Below are positions 18,444 through 28,323 of a stretch of DNA of 64,000 nt, piece after piece. This DNA comes from Micrococcales bacterium (GTDB lineage: Bacteria > Actinomycetota > Actinomycetes > Actinomycetales > Microbacteriaceae): contig JAHEGC010000006.1 in assembly GCA_024639965.1 (NCBI GenBank), positions 6,796 through 70,795 on the forward strand. The letters are read 5' to 3'. The translations under genes and the position numbers were made by a program. The first letter of the stretch is position 1, and every line of letters starts with the position of its first letter. The notes under the pieces were generated by a model. It ran no database searches. It saw nothing but the letters and a program-made list of their open reading frames with translations, and was not told where the DNA came from.

Positions 18444-19214
18444 GGCGATTCGCGTGTGTTCCGGTGGTCGGCGGGCGCTCTCGCCGAGGAAGATTGGTGC
18501 GACCCGCACGCGGGGAGGGTGCGCGTTGCGGATTCGTTTCTCGCGGTCGACGGAGCGGTCGTTGCCCTCGACGACCACCTCCAGCGTTTTGGGCGGTCGC
18601 TGGGCCGAGTCGCTCCCGAGTTGGATGCCGAGAAATTTGCGCGTGACGCCCTCGCACTTCTTCCGCGCGCCGGTCGCTGGTTTCCCCGCCTCGAAGCGAT
18701 CGATTACGGCGATGGCACGCTCCTCCGTTTCCATCTTCGACCCGCCCCGGAACCGCTCACCGAGGTGACCCTCGCCACATCGAGCCACGACCCGAGAACC
18801 GACCCGGGGACAAAAGGTCCGGACCTTCTCGCACTCGGTGCGCTTCGCCGCGAGTTCGATTGCGGTGAGGCGATTCTGCTCGACAACGGCAACATCGCCG
18901 AAGGCGCCTGGTCGAGCATTCTGTGGTGGGTAGACGACAGAATTCACGTTGTCGCAGGGGACATCCCGCGCCTCGACAGCGTCACCGAACGCGCGCTCCG
19001 CAGACACGCAGCATTCATTGGGGCACCCGTGTTCGAAACTCGGGCGACCCCCGATGACCTCGATGGCGCCGAAGTGTGGATTCTTTCCGCGTTGCACGGA
19101 ATTCGTGTGGCGACGGAGTGGCGCAACGGACCGTCGCTTCACGCTGAACCGGGTCGCGTCGAATATTGGCGCCAACAGTACGTCAATCAGCGAACGGTAC
19201 TCTCGACACCATGA
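18441..19214 (+). CDS. pabC: Aminotransferase class IV, aminodeoxychorismate lyase-like
   Basis: A 257-residue fold-type IV PLP protein. The region DSFLAVDGAVVALDDHLQRF near the N-terminus and EAILLDNGNIAEGAWSSI near residue 145 match the family. It should release pyruvate from aminodeoxychorismate to give 4-aminobenzoate, completing the step begun by the divergent PabB. The catalytic PLP lysine is not obvious at the expected place (FPRLEAIDYGDG reads without it), so activity should be confirmed. D-amino acid or branched-chain aminotransferases of the same family are alternatives. The stop overlaps the dedA ATG. Confidence 0.75.
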   Translation: MGDSRVFRWSAGALAEEDWCDPHAGRVRVADSFLAVDGAVVALDDHLQRFGRSLGRVAPELDAEKFARDALALLPRAGRWFPRLEAIDYGDGTLLRFHLRPAPEPLTEVTLATSSHDPRTDPGTKGPDLLALGALRREFDCGEAILLDNGNIAEGAWSSILWWVDDRIHVVAGDIPRLDSVTERALRRHAAFIGAPVFETRATPDDLDGAEVWILSALHGIRVATEWRNGPSLHAEPGRVEYWRQQYVNQRTVLSTP

Positions 19215-19843
19215 ACACTTTTCTTGATTGGTTCCTCAGCGGAGTGGGTGCGGTCGATCCGATCCTCCGCATTGGGCTGGCTGGGCTCGCCATCCTTCTC
19301 GAGACGAGCGTGCTCATCGGTCTTGTCATCCCCGGCGACACCGTCGTACTCGTCGCCGCAACGGGAACTCAATCGACCGGTGAATATATCGGGTTGATTG
19401 CGACGATCGTTGTTGGCGCACTCATCGGGGAATCGATTGGATTTGCCCTCGGTCACTGGTTCGGGCCAGCAATTCAACATTCCCGGCTCGGAAAATGGAT
19501 TGGCCACAAAAACTGGACCGCGGCCGAGCGGTTCCTCGAGCATCGTGGCGGCTGGGCAATCTTCCTCTCGCGCTTCTTGCCCGTTTTACACAGCATCGTT
19601 CCGCTCACGGCCGGCATCACGGGCATGCACTATCGCCGATTCATCGCGTGGACCGCGCCGGCGTGCCTCATCTGGTCGGCGGTGTACGTAACCGTCGGAC
19701 GATCGGCTGCTCTCACCTACGAGCAACTCAATCAGAGCCTGCACTTCGCCGGCTACCTGTTCGTCGGAATCATCCTGCTGTTCATCGTCATCATGGCCTT
19801 CGTCAAGAAAGCACTGGGGCGCTACACCCCGAACGACGACTAG
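19211..19843 (+). CDS. DedA family membrane protein
   Basis: A 210-residue DedA/SNARE-associated family protein. The signature parts are an ETSVLIGLVIPGDTVVL segment in the first re-entrant region, E and G residues in GALIGESIGFALGHWFG, and FLSRFLPVLHSIVPLTAGI, which holds the conserved Arg and Pro. DedA proteins are lipid scramblase/flippase-like transporters needed for membrane homeostasis. It is translated from an ATGA overlap with pabC and its stop overlaps the convergent TetR gene by 4 bases. Confidence 0.92.
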   Translation: MNTFLDWFLSGVGAVDPILRIGLAGLAILLETSVLIGLVIPGDTVVLVAATGTQSTGEYIGLIATIVVGALIGESIGFALGHWFGPAIQHSRLGKWIGHKNWTAAERFLEHRGGWAIFLSRFLPVLHSIVPLTAGITGMHYRRFIAWTAPACLIWSAVYVTVGRSAALTYEQLNQSLHFAGYLFVGIILLFIVIMAFVKKALGRYTPNDD

Positions 19844-20478
19844 CGGAAGTCGTTCGCGACGTATTCGGCGACGGCGCGAGCCGATGTGATGAACGCGGGG
19901 TCACCCTTCTCGTCTGCCCAGAATGCGCGGGCGAGAAGTGCGTCTACCAGAACGAAACCCTGTTCGAGCTTGGTTTCCGTAGCGTCATCCTGCGAGCATC
20001 CGTACTTGTCGTGCAACATGCTGAGCACGGTGCGCGACGCCTGACGCGACCACGGTGAGTTGGCGTGCGGTCGGATGTCGAGTACGTCCCCGAGTCGGAG
20101 TGAGCGATAGCCCTTTTCGGTTCGGAACAATTCGAGATACATGTCGAACAATCCGACGATAGCGTCGCGCGCAGTGGCGTGGTTTGATTCGATCGCGATG
20201 CGAAGGTGAGCGTCGGTTCGTTCAAAGTTTCGGACGGCAAGCGATTCCAACACGGCAACCCGGTCTTTGAAGTAGCGATAGACGGTACCGATCGAGGCTC
20301 CCGCCTCTTTCGCCACATCAGCGGTGGTGAGGTTTTCGTAGCCCTGACGGTGAACGACGCGCGCTGCGGCATCGAGCAGCGCGGCGACGCGCTGGTTGCT
20401 GCGCGCCTGCTTCGGCTTGTTGATGAGCAACGGCGATTCGTAGAGCCGTTCACTCGCGGGGGTGTGGGCAATTGCCAC
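19840..20478 (-). CDS. TetR family transcriptional regulator
   Basis: A 212-residue regulator. The N-terminal helix-turn-helix is at about residues 28-75 (AALLDAAARVVHRQGYENLT, then GASIGTVYRYFKD), followed by a helical ligand domain with no recognisable specificity. It starts with GTG at 20478, with GAAGAG a short way upstream. It is divergent from the App1-like phosphatase gene and the space between them holds a short palindrome. Candidates for its targets are itself and that gene; ligand unknown. Confidence 0.9.
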   Translation of the reverse strand: MAIAHTPASERLYESPLLINKPKQARSNQRVAALLDAAARVVHRQGYENLTTADVAKEAGASIGTVYRYFKDRVAVLESLAVRNFERTDAHLRIAIESNHATARDAIVGLFDMYLELFRTEKGYRSLRLGDVLDIRPHANSPWSRQASRTVLSMLHDKYGCSQDDATETKLEQGFVLVDALLARAFWADEKGDPAFITSARAVAEYVANDFR

Positions 20479-20527
20479 GGTTCGCTCTTCTCATGTTGTG
20501 GTGTTATCGCGTGTTTTATCAAAACAA

Positions 20528-20542
20528 TTTAGTAATGCTAAA
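20528..20542. promoter_or_regulatory. Palindrome TTTAG-N5-CTAAA between divergent tetR and App1 genes
   Basis: A perfect 5-base inverted repeat with a 5-base centre in the AT-rich 165-base space between the divergent genes, about 50 bases upstream of the TetR start. A TetR operator is a reasonable reading but the arms are short. A -10-like TAGTCT (20631-20636) lies 7 bases ahead of the plus-strand gene. Confidence 0.4.
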
Positions 20543-20643
20543 ACCTCTGATGCTGATGGTATCCCCAAAGTGTAAGAACGCTCTATGAGTTAGACAACTT
20601 TGTGAATAACCATCGAATTCCCCTGAACGATAGTCTGGACGCG

Positions 20644-21687
20644 ATGTCCACCCCATCGGCCCCCTCCGCCACGCTGCACATCGCCGCGCGCATCGAAGAT
20701 GCATACACCGCGATGCGAGCCCGGGCCGCTCGAGCGTCGGGCAAGGTTCCGACCGTCGTCGTGTTTCGCGGATACGGGTCCGAGAAGTCGGTGCGGGTGC
20801 TCGCCCGCGTTCTCTACGTCGATCCCGACCCGTCGACCCAGAAGAATCGCAAGTACGTTCGCGGCTGGCGGGCCTTCATCGGGGTTCCGGTCGCACACAC
20901 GAATGTGACGGTCAAGCTCGGCAACCAGAAGTTCACGGTGGAGAGCGATCGGGGTGGAGTTGTGGACGCGACCCTCGATGTCGCTCTTGCGCCGGGAATT
21001 CACACCGTGTTGATGCGCGTCGGCAAGGGAACAGGCTGGGCGTCGAACGACATTTTCGTCGTCGGCTCGAAAACCACGGTCGGCATCGTCAGTGACATCG
21101 ATGACACCGTCATGGTCACAGCGCTCCCCCGCCTGATGCTCGCCGCGTGGAACACGTTCGTTCTCGACGAACATGCCCGTCGCCCGGTCCCCGGGATGGC
21201 GGTGTTCATCAACAAACTCGGAGCGCACTACACGGACGCCCCCGCGATGTACCTCTCGACCGGCCCGTGGAACGTCGCGCCCACACTCGAACGCTTCCTC
21301 ACGCGACACATGTATCCGCGCGGGCCACTCCTTCTCACCGATTGGGGCGCGACACCCGATCGCGTGTTCCGCAGCGGCCGTGAACACAAGAATTCCTCCC
21401 TCGACCTCCTCGTCGAGATGTTCCCCACGGTCAAGTGGATACTCATCGGAGACGACGGACAACACGACGAGACGACCTACGGCAACTTCGCTCGCCGACA
21501 CCCGAACAACGTTCTCGCGGTCGCGATCCGACGTCTCTCACGTCCCGAGGCCGTCTTGGCGGGGGCGCCCATCGTGCACCCCGAGCCCGTCGCGGGCGTT
21601 CCGTGGATGTACGGCCACGATGGCGCCGAACTCGCCGAAAAATTCTTTGATGCCGGCCTTCTCGGCGGCACCCTCCGCCACCGCTAA
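20644..21687 (+). CDS. App1/DUF2183 family phosphatase
   Basis: A 347-residue protein with the C-terminal App1 (DUF2183) phosphatase domain. The haloacid-type DxDxT motif is SDIDDTV near residue 155, followed by YLSTGPWNVAPTLERFL and GDDGQHDETTY, which are typical of the family. Fungal App1 is a Mg-dependent phosphatidate phosphatase; the substrate of bacterial members is uncertain. ATG at 20644 is chosen because a TAGTCT box ends 7 bases before it, implying a leaderless message. It converges with purU (4-base overlap of the ends). Confidence 0.85.
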   Translation: MSTPSAPSATLHIAARIEDAYTAMRARAARASGKVPTVVVFRGYGSEKSVRVLARVLYVDPDPSTQKNRKYVRGWRAFIGVPVAHTNVTVKLGNQKFTVESDRGGVVDATLDVALAPGIHTVLMRVGKGTGWASNDIFVVGSKTTVGIVSDIDDTVMVTALPRLMLAAWNTFVLDEHARRPVPGMAVFINKLGAHYTDAPAMYLSTGPWNVAPTLERFLTRHMYPRGPLLLTDWGATPDRVFRSGREHKNSSLDLLVEMFPTVKWILIGDDGQHDETTYGNFARRHPNNVLAVAIRRLSRPEAVLAGAPIVHPEPVAGVPWMYGHDGAELAEKFFDAGLLGGTLRHR

Positions 21688-22535
21688 GAGTCGAAGACGA
21701 CAGTTCGCATCCCGTTGGGGAACACACGATCTTCGGCATGAAGTCGAACCGCGCGGGCGAGAACTCGACGTTCGACGTCACGCCCGATGGAGACGAGTTG
21801 ATCGGCGCTGTGGTGGTGCCCGACGCGAACGACATCCTGTTCGATGATCGGCCCCTCGTCGAGGTCGGCCGTCACGTAATGCGCCGTGGCGCCGATGAGT
21901 TTGACTCCGCGGTCGTAGGCCTGGTGATAGGGCTTCGCGCCCTTGAATCCAGGCAGGAACGAGTGATGGATGTTGATGATGCGACCGGGGTGGCGAGCAC
22001 AAAACTCATCCGACAGTACCTGCATGTATCGCGCGAGAACGAGGAAGTCGGCGTCGGTCTCGGTTACGATTTCGTCGAGTCGCGCCTCGGCCAGAGGCTT
22101 GCTATTGGGAGCGACGGGCACGTGAAAAAACGGGACATCGAATTGCTCGGCAATGGGTTGAAGGACCCCGTGGTTGGAAACGATTCCGGCGATGTCCGCG
22201 CTCAACTCGCCCGCCTGAGCGAGATAGAGCAATTCGCGAAGGCAGTGGTCGGCCGTCGTGGCGAGAATCAGGGCGCGTCGAAGCCGTGCGATGGGGCGAA
22301 CCGAGATGTTCGGCGAAAACTCCGCGAGATTCGCGATGAGTGAGGATTCCAAGGTGGCAATGGAACCTTCGTCGACTTGGATTTCCATTCGGAGAGAGAA
22401 CGAATCACTCGGTCGATCCCAAAACTGCGCGGAGTCAACGATGTTGCCGTGCACCTCGAACACCGTGTCGGCAACGGTTTTCACGATGCCGCGCTGGTCG
22501 GTGCAGCGAAGAGTAACGACGACGGTCGGGGTCAT
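21684..22535 (-). CDS. purU: Formyltetrahydrofolate deformylase PurU
   Basis: A 283-residue enzyme with an N-terminal ACT domain (VVTLRCTDQRGIVKTVAD) and a C-terminal formyltransferase-like hydrolase domain. The catalytic region IINIHHSFLPGFKGAKPYHQ and GATAHYVTADLDEGPIIEQD contain the Asn-His-Asp set expected for PurU. It hydrolyses 10-formyl-THF to formate and THF. The ATG overlaps the stop of the upstream luciferase-like gene. Confidence 0.95.
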   Translation of the reverse strand: MTPTVVVTLRCTDQRGIVKTVADTVFEVHGNIVDSAQFWDRPSDSFSLRMEIQVDEGSIATLESSLIANLAEFSPNISVRPIARLRRALILATTADHCLRELLYLAQAGELSADIAGIVSNHGVLQPIAEQFDVPFFHVPVAPNSKPLAEARLDEIVTETDADFLVLARYMQVLSDEFCARHPGRIINIHHSFLPGFKGAKPYHQAYDRGVKLIGATAHYVTADLDEGPIIEQDVVRVGHHHSADQLVSIGRDVERRVLARAVRLHAEDRVFPNGMRTVVFDS

Positions 22536-23575
22536 CCCGCCAGAATATCGCGAACAAGCGGGGCCACACGTGTGCCGTAGAGCTCGATGGACCGAGCGAG
22601 AAGGGAGTGCGGCATCGGTCCGTTCGCAAATTTGAGGTCGAAGCGGTCCGCGCCGACCGCGGTGACTGCTCGCGCGATCTTCGCGGCGACCGTTTCGGGG
22701 GAACCCGCATAGATCGAACCGAACTCGACCTCGTTGAGGAAGTGCTCCTTCGTGATGGGGCCCCAGCCCCGCTCGCGGCCGATTCGACCGAATCCCGTGA
22801 GGTAGTGCGGCCACAATTCTTCGCGCGCCTGCTCATCTGTCTCGGCGATGTGGCCCGGCGAGTGGATGGCGACGGGTAGTTCGGTGCTTCCGAATTCCGT
22901 GAGCTGATCACGATACAACTTCGCGAACGGTGCGAATCGTGCGGCGTCCCCGCCAATGATGGCGAGGACGAGTGGCAAGCCGAGACGCGCTGCGCGCACG
23001 ACCGATTCGGGGCTTCCGCCAACTCCCACCCGCAGCGGAATGCGTCCGCGCTCGGTCTTGGGGAAAACGTGCTGGTCCTTCAACGGTGCGCGCACGGTTC
23101 CCGACCACGTCACCGGATCTTCCTCGACGAGTTGGGCGAGTAATTCGAGCTTCTCCTCGAACAGCGCGTGATAATCGGCAAGGTTGAATCCGAAGAGCGG
23201 GAACGATTCGGTGAACGAACCGCGTCCGGCGGTGATCTCGGCTCGACCGTTGGACAGAGCGTCAATCGTCGCGAATCGTTGATACACGCGCACCGGGTCA
23301 TCGCTCGAAAGGACGGTGACGGCGGTTCCGAGGGTGATGCGCTCGGTCCGTGTCGCGATTCCTGCAAGGACCGTGTCGGGTGCGCTCACCGCATAGTCGT
23401 CGCGGTGGTGTTCGCCGACGTTGAAGGCGTCGAGGCCCACCTGTTCGGCGATGACGGCTTGCTCCACGATGTTTCGAATGACCTGGCCCGCCGATTCGGG
23501 CGTTCCCTTGTCATCGACCGTCATGTCCCCAAACGTGTCGAGGCCGAAGAGGAGGGGTGTCGTCGTTGTGCTCAT
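22532..23575 (-). CDS. LLM class flavin-dependent oxidoreductase
   Basis: A 347-residue luciferase-like monooxygenase family protein. It has the family hallmarks FNVGEHHRDDY, RITLGTAVTVLSSDDPVRVYQ and SNGRAEITAGRGSFTESF, and ends with the GSPETVAAKI helix. These enzymes use reduced FMN or F420; the substrate cannot be told from the sequence. ATG at 23575 is used, although another ATG 12 bases upstream is possible, and neither has a strong ribosome-binding site. It is coupled to purU by a 4-base overlap. Confidence 0.88.
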   Translation of the reverse strand: MSTTTTPLLFGLDTFGDMTVDDKGTPESAGQVIRNIVEQAVIAEQVGLDAFNVGEHHRDDYAVSAPDTVLAGIATRTERITLGTAVTVLSSDDPVRVYQRFATIDALSNGRAEITAGRGSFTESFPLFGFNLADYHALFEEKLELLAQLVEEDPVTWSGTVRAPLKDQHVFPKTERGRIPLRVGVGGSPESVVRAARLGLPLVLAIIGGDAARFAPFAKLYRDQLTEFGSTELPVAIHSPGHIAETDEQAREELWPHYLTGFGRIGRERGWGPITKEHFLNEVEFGSIYAGSPETVAAKIARAVTAVGADRFDLKFANGPMPHSLLARSIELYGTRVAPLVRDILAG

Positions 23576-23610
23576 ACTCGTTTCCATGTCAAGTTGGTCG
23601 GGGGTATTCC

Positions 23611-24246
23611 CTAGGGCTGTAATCGGGTGACGCGCCAGCCGTCGCCGTCGCGTTCGAAGGCAATGCGATCGTGCATTCGATTCGATCGACCCTTCCAGAA
23701 CTCGATGCGGTCGGGCACGATTCGATACCCACCCCAGTGCGGCGGTCGCTCAACGGGTGAGTCATCGCCGAACCGCGCGAGAAGGTCGCCGTAGTGAGCG
23801 TCAAGACGATTCCGCGACTCGACCGGAGTGGATTGGTCACTCGCCCACGCGGCGACCTGAGACCCGCGAGGTCGCGACGCGAAATACTCGTCGGATTCGG
23901 CTGGAGTGACACGGGTGGCATTCCCTTCGATGAGAACCTGACGGTGAATCGAATACCACCCGAACACCGCCGAGACGCGAGAGTTGGCGTCGATGGCGCG
24001 ACCTTTTCGCGAGAGATAGTTCGTCACGAAGACGAGACCCGAATCGAGTTGCTTGAGGAGTACCGTGCGCGCCGTCGGAGTAACCGTCGGGTCGATGGTT
24101 CCGAGAACGAAGGCGTTCGGTTCGTAGATCCCCGCGGCGTCCGCGTCAATCACCCACTGGCGAAGCGTCTCGAGCGGATCCTCGTGCACGTGAGACTCGT
24201 CGAACTCCTCGTGCCCATAATCGGAGTGACGCGCGAGGGGATCCAT
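23611..24246 (-). CDS. pdxH: Pyridoxamine 5'-phosphate oxidase
   Basis: A 211-residue FMN enzyme of split-barrel fold with the PdxH signature elements: PTARTVLLKQLDSGLVFVTN, SRKGRAIDANSRVSAVFGWY, the SDEYFASRPRGSQVAAWAS stretch and the terminal WRVTRLQP. It makes pyridoxal phosphate from pyridoxamine or pyridoxine phosphate. ATG at 24246 gives a standard length. The gene stands 22 bases downstream of the IclR regulator on the same strand, so they may be co-transcribed. Confidence 0.93.
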   Translation of the reverse strand: MDPLARHSDYGHEEFDESHVHEDPLETLRQWVIDADAAGIYEPNAFVLGTIDPTVTPTARTVLLKQLDSGLVFVTNYLSRKGRAIDANSRVSAVFGWYSIHRQVLIEGNATRVTPAESDEYFASRPRGSQVAAWASDQSTPVESRNRLDAHYGDLLARFGDDSPVERPPHWGGYRIVPDRIEFWKGRSNRMHDRIAFERDGDGWRVTRLQP

Positions 24247-24268
24247 GCGTCCTATTCTCGCACTCCCG

Positions 24269-25015
24269 CTAGACGCGAAGTCGACGGGAGATGTCGGCGG
24301 CGACCAGGATTGCGGCGTCAACGAGGTCGGCGCCATCGCCGCGCGAATCGGGGAAGGTCACGGCGAGAGCCGCGAGAGGCCACCCGACGCGGTCGAGAAT
24401 CGGCACCGCGATGGAGGAGAGCCCTTCGGTGACATCGCCGGTCTCCATACCGAAACCGCGCTGCCGAGTTTCGCGCAGCACCTCGCGCAGTTGTCGACGG
24501 GTTGAGGGGAATCCCCCGCGACTCGACAGTGCAGCATCGTCGGGGTACAGCGCTCGGATTTGCTCGGGCGGGAGGCAAGCGAGCATCGATCGACCACTCG
24601 CCGTGAGGTGGGCGGGAAGGCGAACGCCCACGTCGGTCACGAGCGAGGGACGACCGGGAGCGCGCTCTTCGACGACATAAACGACGTCGCGGTCGTTGAG
24701 TACCGCGAGGTGGGCGTTCTCGCCCACGCTGTCGACGAATCGTGCGATTGCTGTGCGTCCCGCGAGTGCGAGCGGTTGTTGACGCAAATACCCCGACCCA
24801 AGATCGTGGGCGGCGAGACCGAGCGCCCAACGCCGGTCGCCATTGACGACGAAGCCGTGGTCGAGGAGCGTCGCGAGCAGGTGATAAGTGGTCGATCGCG
24901 GCAGGTCGAGTGCCGAGGCGACCGTCGCCGCCGGGACGCTCGCCCTCTGGCGTGCGAGGTAGGACAGTATCCGCAGCGTCTGGTCCGCTGCCGGCACCTG
25001 AACCTTGTCTGGCAT
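24269..25015 (-). CDS. IclR family regulator next to the histidine utilisation genes
   Basis: A 248-residue IclR-type regulator: winged helix at about residues 10-60 (ILSYLARQRASVPAATVASA, then PRSTTYHLLATLLDHGFV) and a C-terminal IclR effector domain (RLPAHLTASGRSMLACLP, and the closing GWPLAALAVTFP strand). It is divergent from hutH with 61 bases between the starts, which points to control of the hut genes; IclR-type HutR regulators of hut operons are known from corynebacteria. A TATTCT box ends 7 bases before its ATG, so its message is probably leaderless. Confidence 0.88.
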   Translation of the reverse strand: MPDKVQVPAADQTLRILSYLARQRASVPAATVASALDLPRSTTYHLLATLLDHGFVVNGDRRWALGLAAHDLGSGYLRQQPLALAGRTAIARFVDSVGENAHLAVLNDRDVVYVVEERAPGRPSLVTDVGVRLPAHLTASGRSMLACLPPEQIRALYPDDAALSSRGGFPSTRRQLREVLRETRQRGFGMETGDVTEGLSSIAVPILDRVGWPLAALAVTFPDSRGDGADLVDAAILVAADISRRLRV

Positions 25016-25076
25016 ATCAGACAGAATAGCGCCGTGCCGCATCGCCATTGCGCGCGCGGACGGGTTCAATCGAATC

Positions 25077-26609
25077 ATGACCGTCGTACTCGGAACCGGA
25101 CCGCTCTCTCCGGACCAACTCGTCGACATCGCGCGGAATGGCGTCGCGATCGAACTCGACGCTGCTGCCGTCGCCGTTGTCGCCGCGACCCGCAACGCCA
25201 TTGACGATCTGGCCAACGACCCGGAACCCCACTACGGAATCTCAACCGGCTTCGGTGCCCTCGCGACCCAGTTCATCCCGCTGGACCTGCGCGTGCAGTT
25301 GCAGAAGTCCCTCGTGCGCAGCCATGCCGCCGGCAGCGGCACCGAGGTGGAGCGTGAGGTGGTCCGCGCACTCATGGCGCAACGACTCTCGACACTCATG
25401 ACGGGTCGCACCGGCGTACGCACCGTCGTCGTCGAAACCTACGCGGCGATGCTCAACGCCGGCATCACTCCGATCGTGCGCGAGTACGGTTCGCTCGGCT
25501 GCTCGGGCGACCTTGCGCCGCTGTCGCACTGCGCGCTTGCCCTCATGGGCGAAGGGGACGTGCGCGACTCCCACGGCGAAATTCGCACGGCTGCCGACGC
25601 ACTCGCCGCAGCCGGAATCGCGCCCGTTGAACTTCGCGAGAAGGAGGGCCTCGCCCTCATCAACGGCACCGACGGGATGACGGGGATGCTCGTTCTCGCG
25701 ATTCGGGACCTTCGCAACCTGCTGCGCGTCGCCGACATTTCCGTGTCGCTCTCGCTCGAGGGGCTTCGTGGGAATGCGGCCGTGTTCGCTGACGACCTCC
25801 AAGAACTGCGCCCCCACCCCGGCCAACGCGCGTCAGCATCGAATATCCGAACGCTTCTCGAGGGAAGCGCCCTCGTCCACGGGGCGCGCACCCCCGAGAC
25901 CGTTCGCGTGCAGGACGCCTACTCGCTTCGGTGCTCGCCCCAGGTGCACGGAGCCGCTCGCGACACCGTCGACCACGCTGCACGCGTGGCCGGTCACGAA
26001 CTCAATTCGTCGATCGACAATCCGGTGGTCACCCACGACTATCGCGTCGAATCGAATGGCAACTTCCACGGTGCCCCCGTCGGTTACGTGCTCGACTTCC
26101 TCGCAATCGCTGTCGCCGATGTCGCCTCGATGAGCGAGCGACGCACCGACCGCTTCCTCGACAAAGCGCGCAATTTCGGGCTGCCCCCGTTCCTCGCTGA
26201 GCAAGCGGGGGTCGACAGCGGTCTCATGATTGCGCAGTACACCGCCGCGGGAATCGTCAGCGAACTCAAGCGCCTCGCGGTTCCCGCCTCCGTCGACTCG
26301 ATCCCGTCGTCGGCGATGCAGGAAGACCACGTGTCGATGGGGTGGGCCGCCGGCCGCAAACTCCGCCGCGCCATCGACGGTCTCACGCGCGTTCTCGCCA
26401 TCGAGATTCTCACCGCCTCCCGCGCGATCGCGATGCGCGAAGAGTCCCCGTCGCCCGCTCTCGCCCACGTCGTCGACCTCGTCAATGGCGTGACCGGCGG
26501 CCCTGGGCCCGACCGATTCCTCTCCCCCGCGATCGAAGCCGTCGTCGACCTCGTCGCGTCGGGTCGCGTTCTCGGCGTCGCCGAAGCATCCACCGGAAAC
26601 CTCGACTAA
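25077..26609 (+). CDS. hutH: Histidine ammonia-lyase
   Basis: A 510-residue lyase that converts histidine to urocanate and ammonia. The MIO prosthetic group would form from Cys142-Ser143-Gly144 in GSLGCSGDLAPLSH; many homologues have Ala at the first position, and Cys is a known natural variant. YGISTGFGAL (residues 53-62) and the ELNSSIDNPVV segment are also present. ATG at 25077 is preferred. The gene lies 12 bases upstream of hutU and reads away from the IclR regulator, so hutH-hutU form one unit. Confidence 0.96.
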   Translation: MTVVLGTGPLSPDQLVDIARNGVAIELDAAAVAVVAATRNAIDDLANDPEPHYGISTGFGALATQFIPLDLRVQLQKSLVRSHAAGSGTEVEREVVRALMAQRLSTLMTGRTGVRTVVVETYAAMLNAGITPIVREYGSLGCSGDLAPLSHCALALMGEGDVRDSHGEIRTAADALAAAGIAPVELREKEGLALINGTDGMTGMLVLAIRDLRNLLRVADISVSLSLEGLRGNAAVFADDLQELRPHPGQRASASNIRTLLEGSALVHGARTPETVRVQDAYSLRCSPQVHGAARDTVDHAARVAGHELNSSIDNPVVTHDYRVESNGNFHGAPVGYVLDFLAIAVADVASMSERRTDRFLDKARNFGLPPFLAEQAGVDSGLMIAQYTAAGIVSELKRLAVPASVDSIPSSAMQEDHVSMGWAAGRKLRRAIDGLTRVLAIEILTASRAIAMREESPSPALAHVVDLVNGVTGGPGPDRFLSPAIEAVVDLVASGRVLGVAEASTGNLD

Positions 26610-26621
26610 AAGGAGCCCACC

Positions 26622-28310
26622 ATGACCGTCATCCCTGTCGGCGGAGGTGTCCCCGGACACGAATCCCGCACCGTGCGCGCCGCCCGCGGCAACACCATCT
26701 CGACCAAGCACTGGACCACCGAAGCGGCGAAGCGCATGCTCATGAACAACCTCGACCCCGACGTGGCCGAGCGTCCCGAGGACCTCGTCGTCTACGGCGG
26801 AACGGGACGCGCGGCTCGCAACTGGCTCGCGTTCGACGCTATCGTGCACGCGCTCGACAACCTGGAGCCGAACGAGACGCTCCTCGTTCAGTCGGGTAAG
26901 CCGGTGGGAATCTTCACGACCCACGAGTGGGCTCCGCGCGTGCTCATTGCGAACTCGAACCTCGTGGGCGACTGGGCAACGTGGCCCGAGTTCCGCAAAC
27001 TCGAGGCGGAGGGTCTCACAATGTACGGCCAAATGACGGCCGGCTCGTGGATTTACATCGGTTCCCAGGGAATCCTCCAAGGAACCTACGAAACCTTCGG
27101 TGCGGTGGCGCGCGAAAAGTTCAACGGAACGCTCGCCGGCACATTCACCCTCACTGGCGGGTGCGGCGGAATGGGTGGCGCCCAGCCGCTCGCCGTGACC
27201 CTCAACGACGGCGCGGTGCTCATCGTGGATGTGGATGCCGAGCGACTTCAGCGCCGCGTCGACCACGGATACCTCGACGAGATGACCGACGACCTTGACG
27301 TCGCGCTCGAACGAGTCCTCGACGCCAAGGAGAAGCGCATCCCGCGCTCGGTCGGTCTTGTCGGCAATGCCGCAACGGTCTTCACCGAAATTCTCCACCG
27401 CGACGTTCACGTGGACATTGTCACCGACCAGACGAGCGCCCACGACCCTCTCTCCTACCTTCCCGAGGATGAGACCGTCGCGGCCTGGCACACCGACGCC
27501 GATGGTGACCCCGAGGGTTTCACCGACCGTTCGCGCAAGGCGATGGCCAAGCAGGTCAAGGCGATGGTCGAGTTCCAGGACAAGGGTTCGGTCGTGTTCG
27601 ACTACGGCAACTCCATCCGTCGGGAGGCGGAACTCGGCGGCTATGACCGAGCGTTCGATTTCCCCGGATTCGTTCCCGCGTACATTCGCCCGCTCTTCGC
27701 CGAGGGCAAGGGGCCATTCCGGTGGGTTGCGCTTTCGGGCGACCCCGCCGACATCGCCGCGACCGACAAGGCAATCGTCGAGTTGTTCCCCGAGGACGAA
27801 CACCTCAAGCGCTGGATTGAGAAGGCAGGCGAAAAAGTTCACTTCGAGGGACTCCCCGCACGTATCTGCTGGCTCGGCTACAAGGAGCGGCACCTCGCGG
27901 GTCTGCGCTTCAACGAGATGGTCAAGAACGGTGAGGTCAGCGCCCCGATCGTCATCGGGCGTGACCACCTCGATTCCGGTTCCGTCGCTTCGCCCTACCG
28001 CGAGACCGAGGCGATGCTCGACGGCAGCGACGCGATCGCCGACTGGCCCCTCCTCAATGCTCTCCTCAACACCGCCAGCGGTGCGACCTGGGTGTCACTT
28101 CACCACGGCGGTGGGGTCGGAATCGGGCGCTCCATCCACTGCGGACAGGTGCTCGTCGTCGACGGAACAGACCTCGCCGCCGAGAAAGTCTCCCGCGTGC
28201 TCGTCAACGACCCGGGAACCGGAGTCATGCGTCACGTCGACGCGGGTTACGAGCGCGCGGCCGAGGTCGCCCGCGAACGCGGCCTTCGCGTTCCGATGTG
28301 GGAGATTTGA
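26622..28310 (+). CDS. hutU: Urocanate hydratase
   Basis: A 562-residue urocanase. The NAD-binding signature [19 protein letters not shown] and the [12 protein letters not shown] and [10 protein letters not shown] segments identify it, and the length is typical. It converts urocanate to imidazolonepropionate with tightly bound NAD. It starts 12 bases after hutH with AAAGGAG ahead of the ATG, and is followed by hutI after 13 bases. Confidence 0.97.
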   Translation: MTVIPVGGGVPGHESRTVRAARGNTISTKHWTTEAAKRMLMNNLDPDVAERPEDLVVYGGTGRAARNWLAFDAIVHALDNLEPNETLLVQSGKPVGIFTTHEWAPRVLIANSNLVGDWATWPEFRKLEAEGLTMYGQMTAGSWIYIGSQGILQGTYETFGAVAREKFNGTLAGTFTLTGGCGGMGGAQPLAVTLNDGAVLIVDVDAERLQRRVDHGYLDEMTDDLDVALERVLDAKEKRIPRSVGLVGNAATVFTEILHRDVHVDIVTDQTSAHDPLSYLPEDETVAAWHTDADGDPEGFTDRSRKAMAKQVKAMVEFQDKGSVVFDYGNSIRREAELGGYDRAFDFPGFVPAYIRPLFAEGKGPFRWVALSGDPADIAATDKAIVELFPEDEHLKRWIEKAGEKVHFEGLPARICWLGYKERHLAGLRFNEMVKNGEVSAPIVIGRDHLDSGSVASPYRETEAMLDGSDAIADWPLLNALLNTASGATWVSLHHGGGVGIGRSIHCGQVLVVDGTDLAAEKVSRVLVNDPGTGVMRHVDAGYERAAEVARERGLRVPMWEI

Positions 28311-28323
28311 GTAGCCTGAGCAA

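Noticed and set aside
25833-27968. A 711-codon open frame on the minus strand across hutH and hutU.
   Set aside because: It spans two well-identified genes on the other strand. Long antisense frames are expected from the G/C-ending codon bias of this genome; the translation has no domain features.
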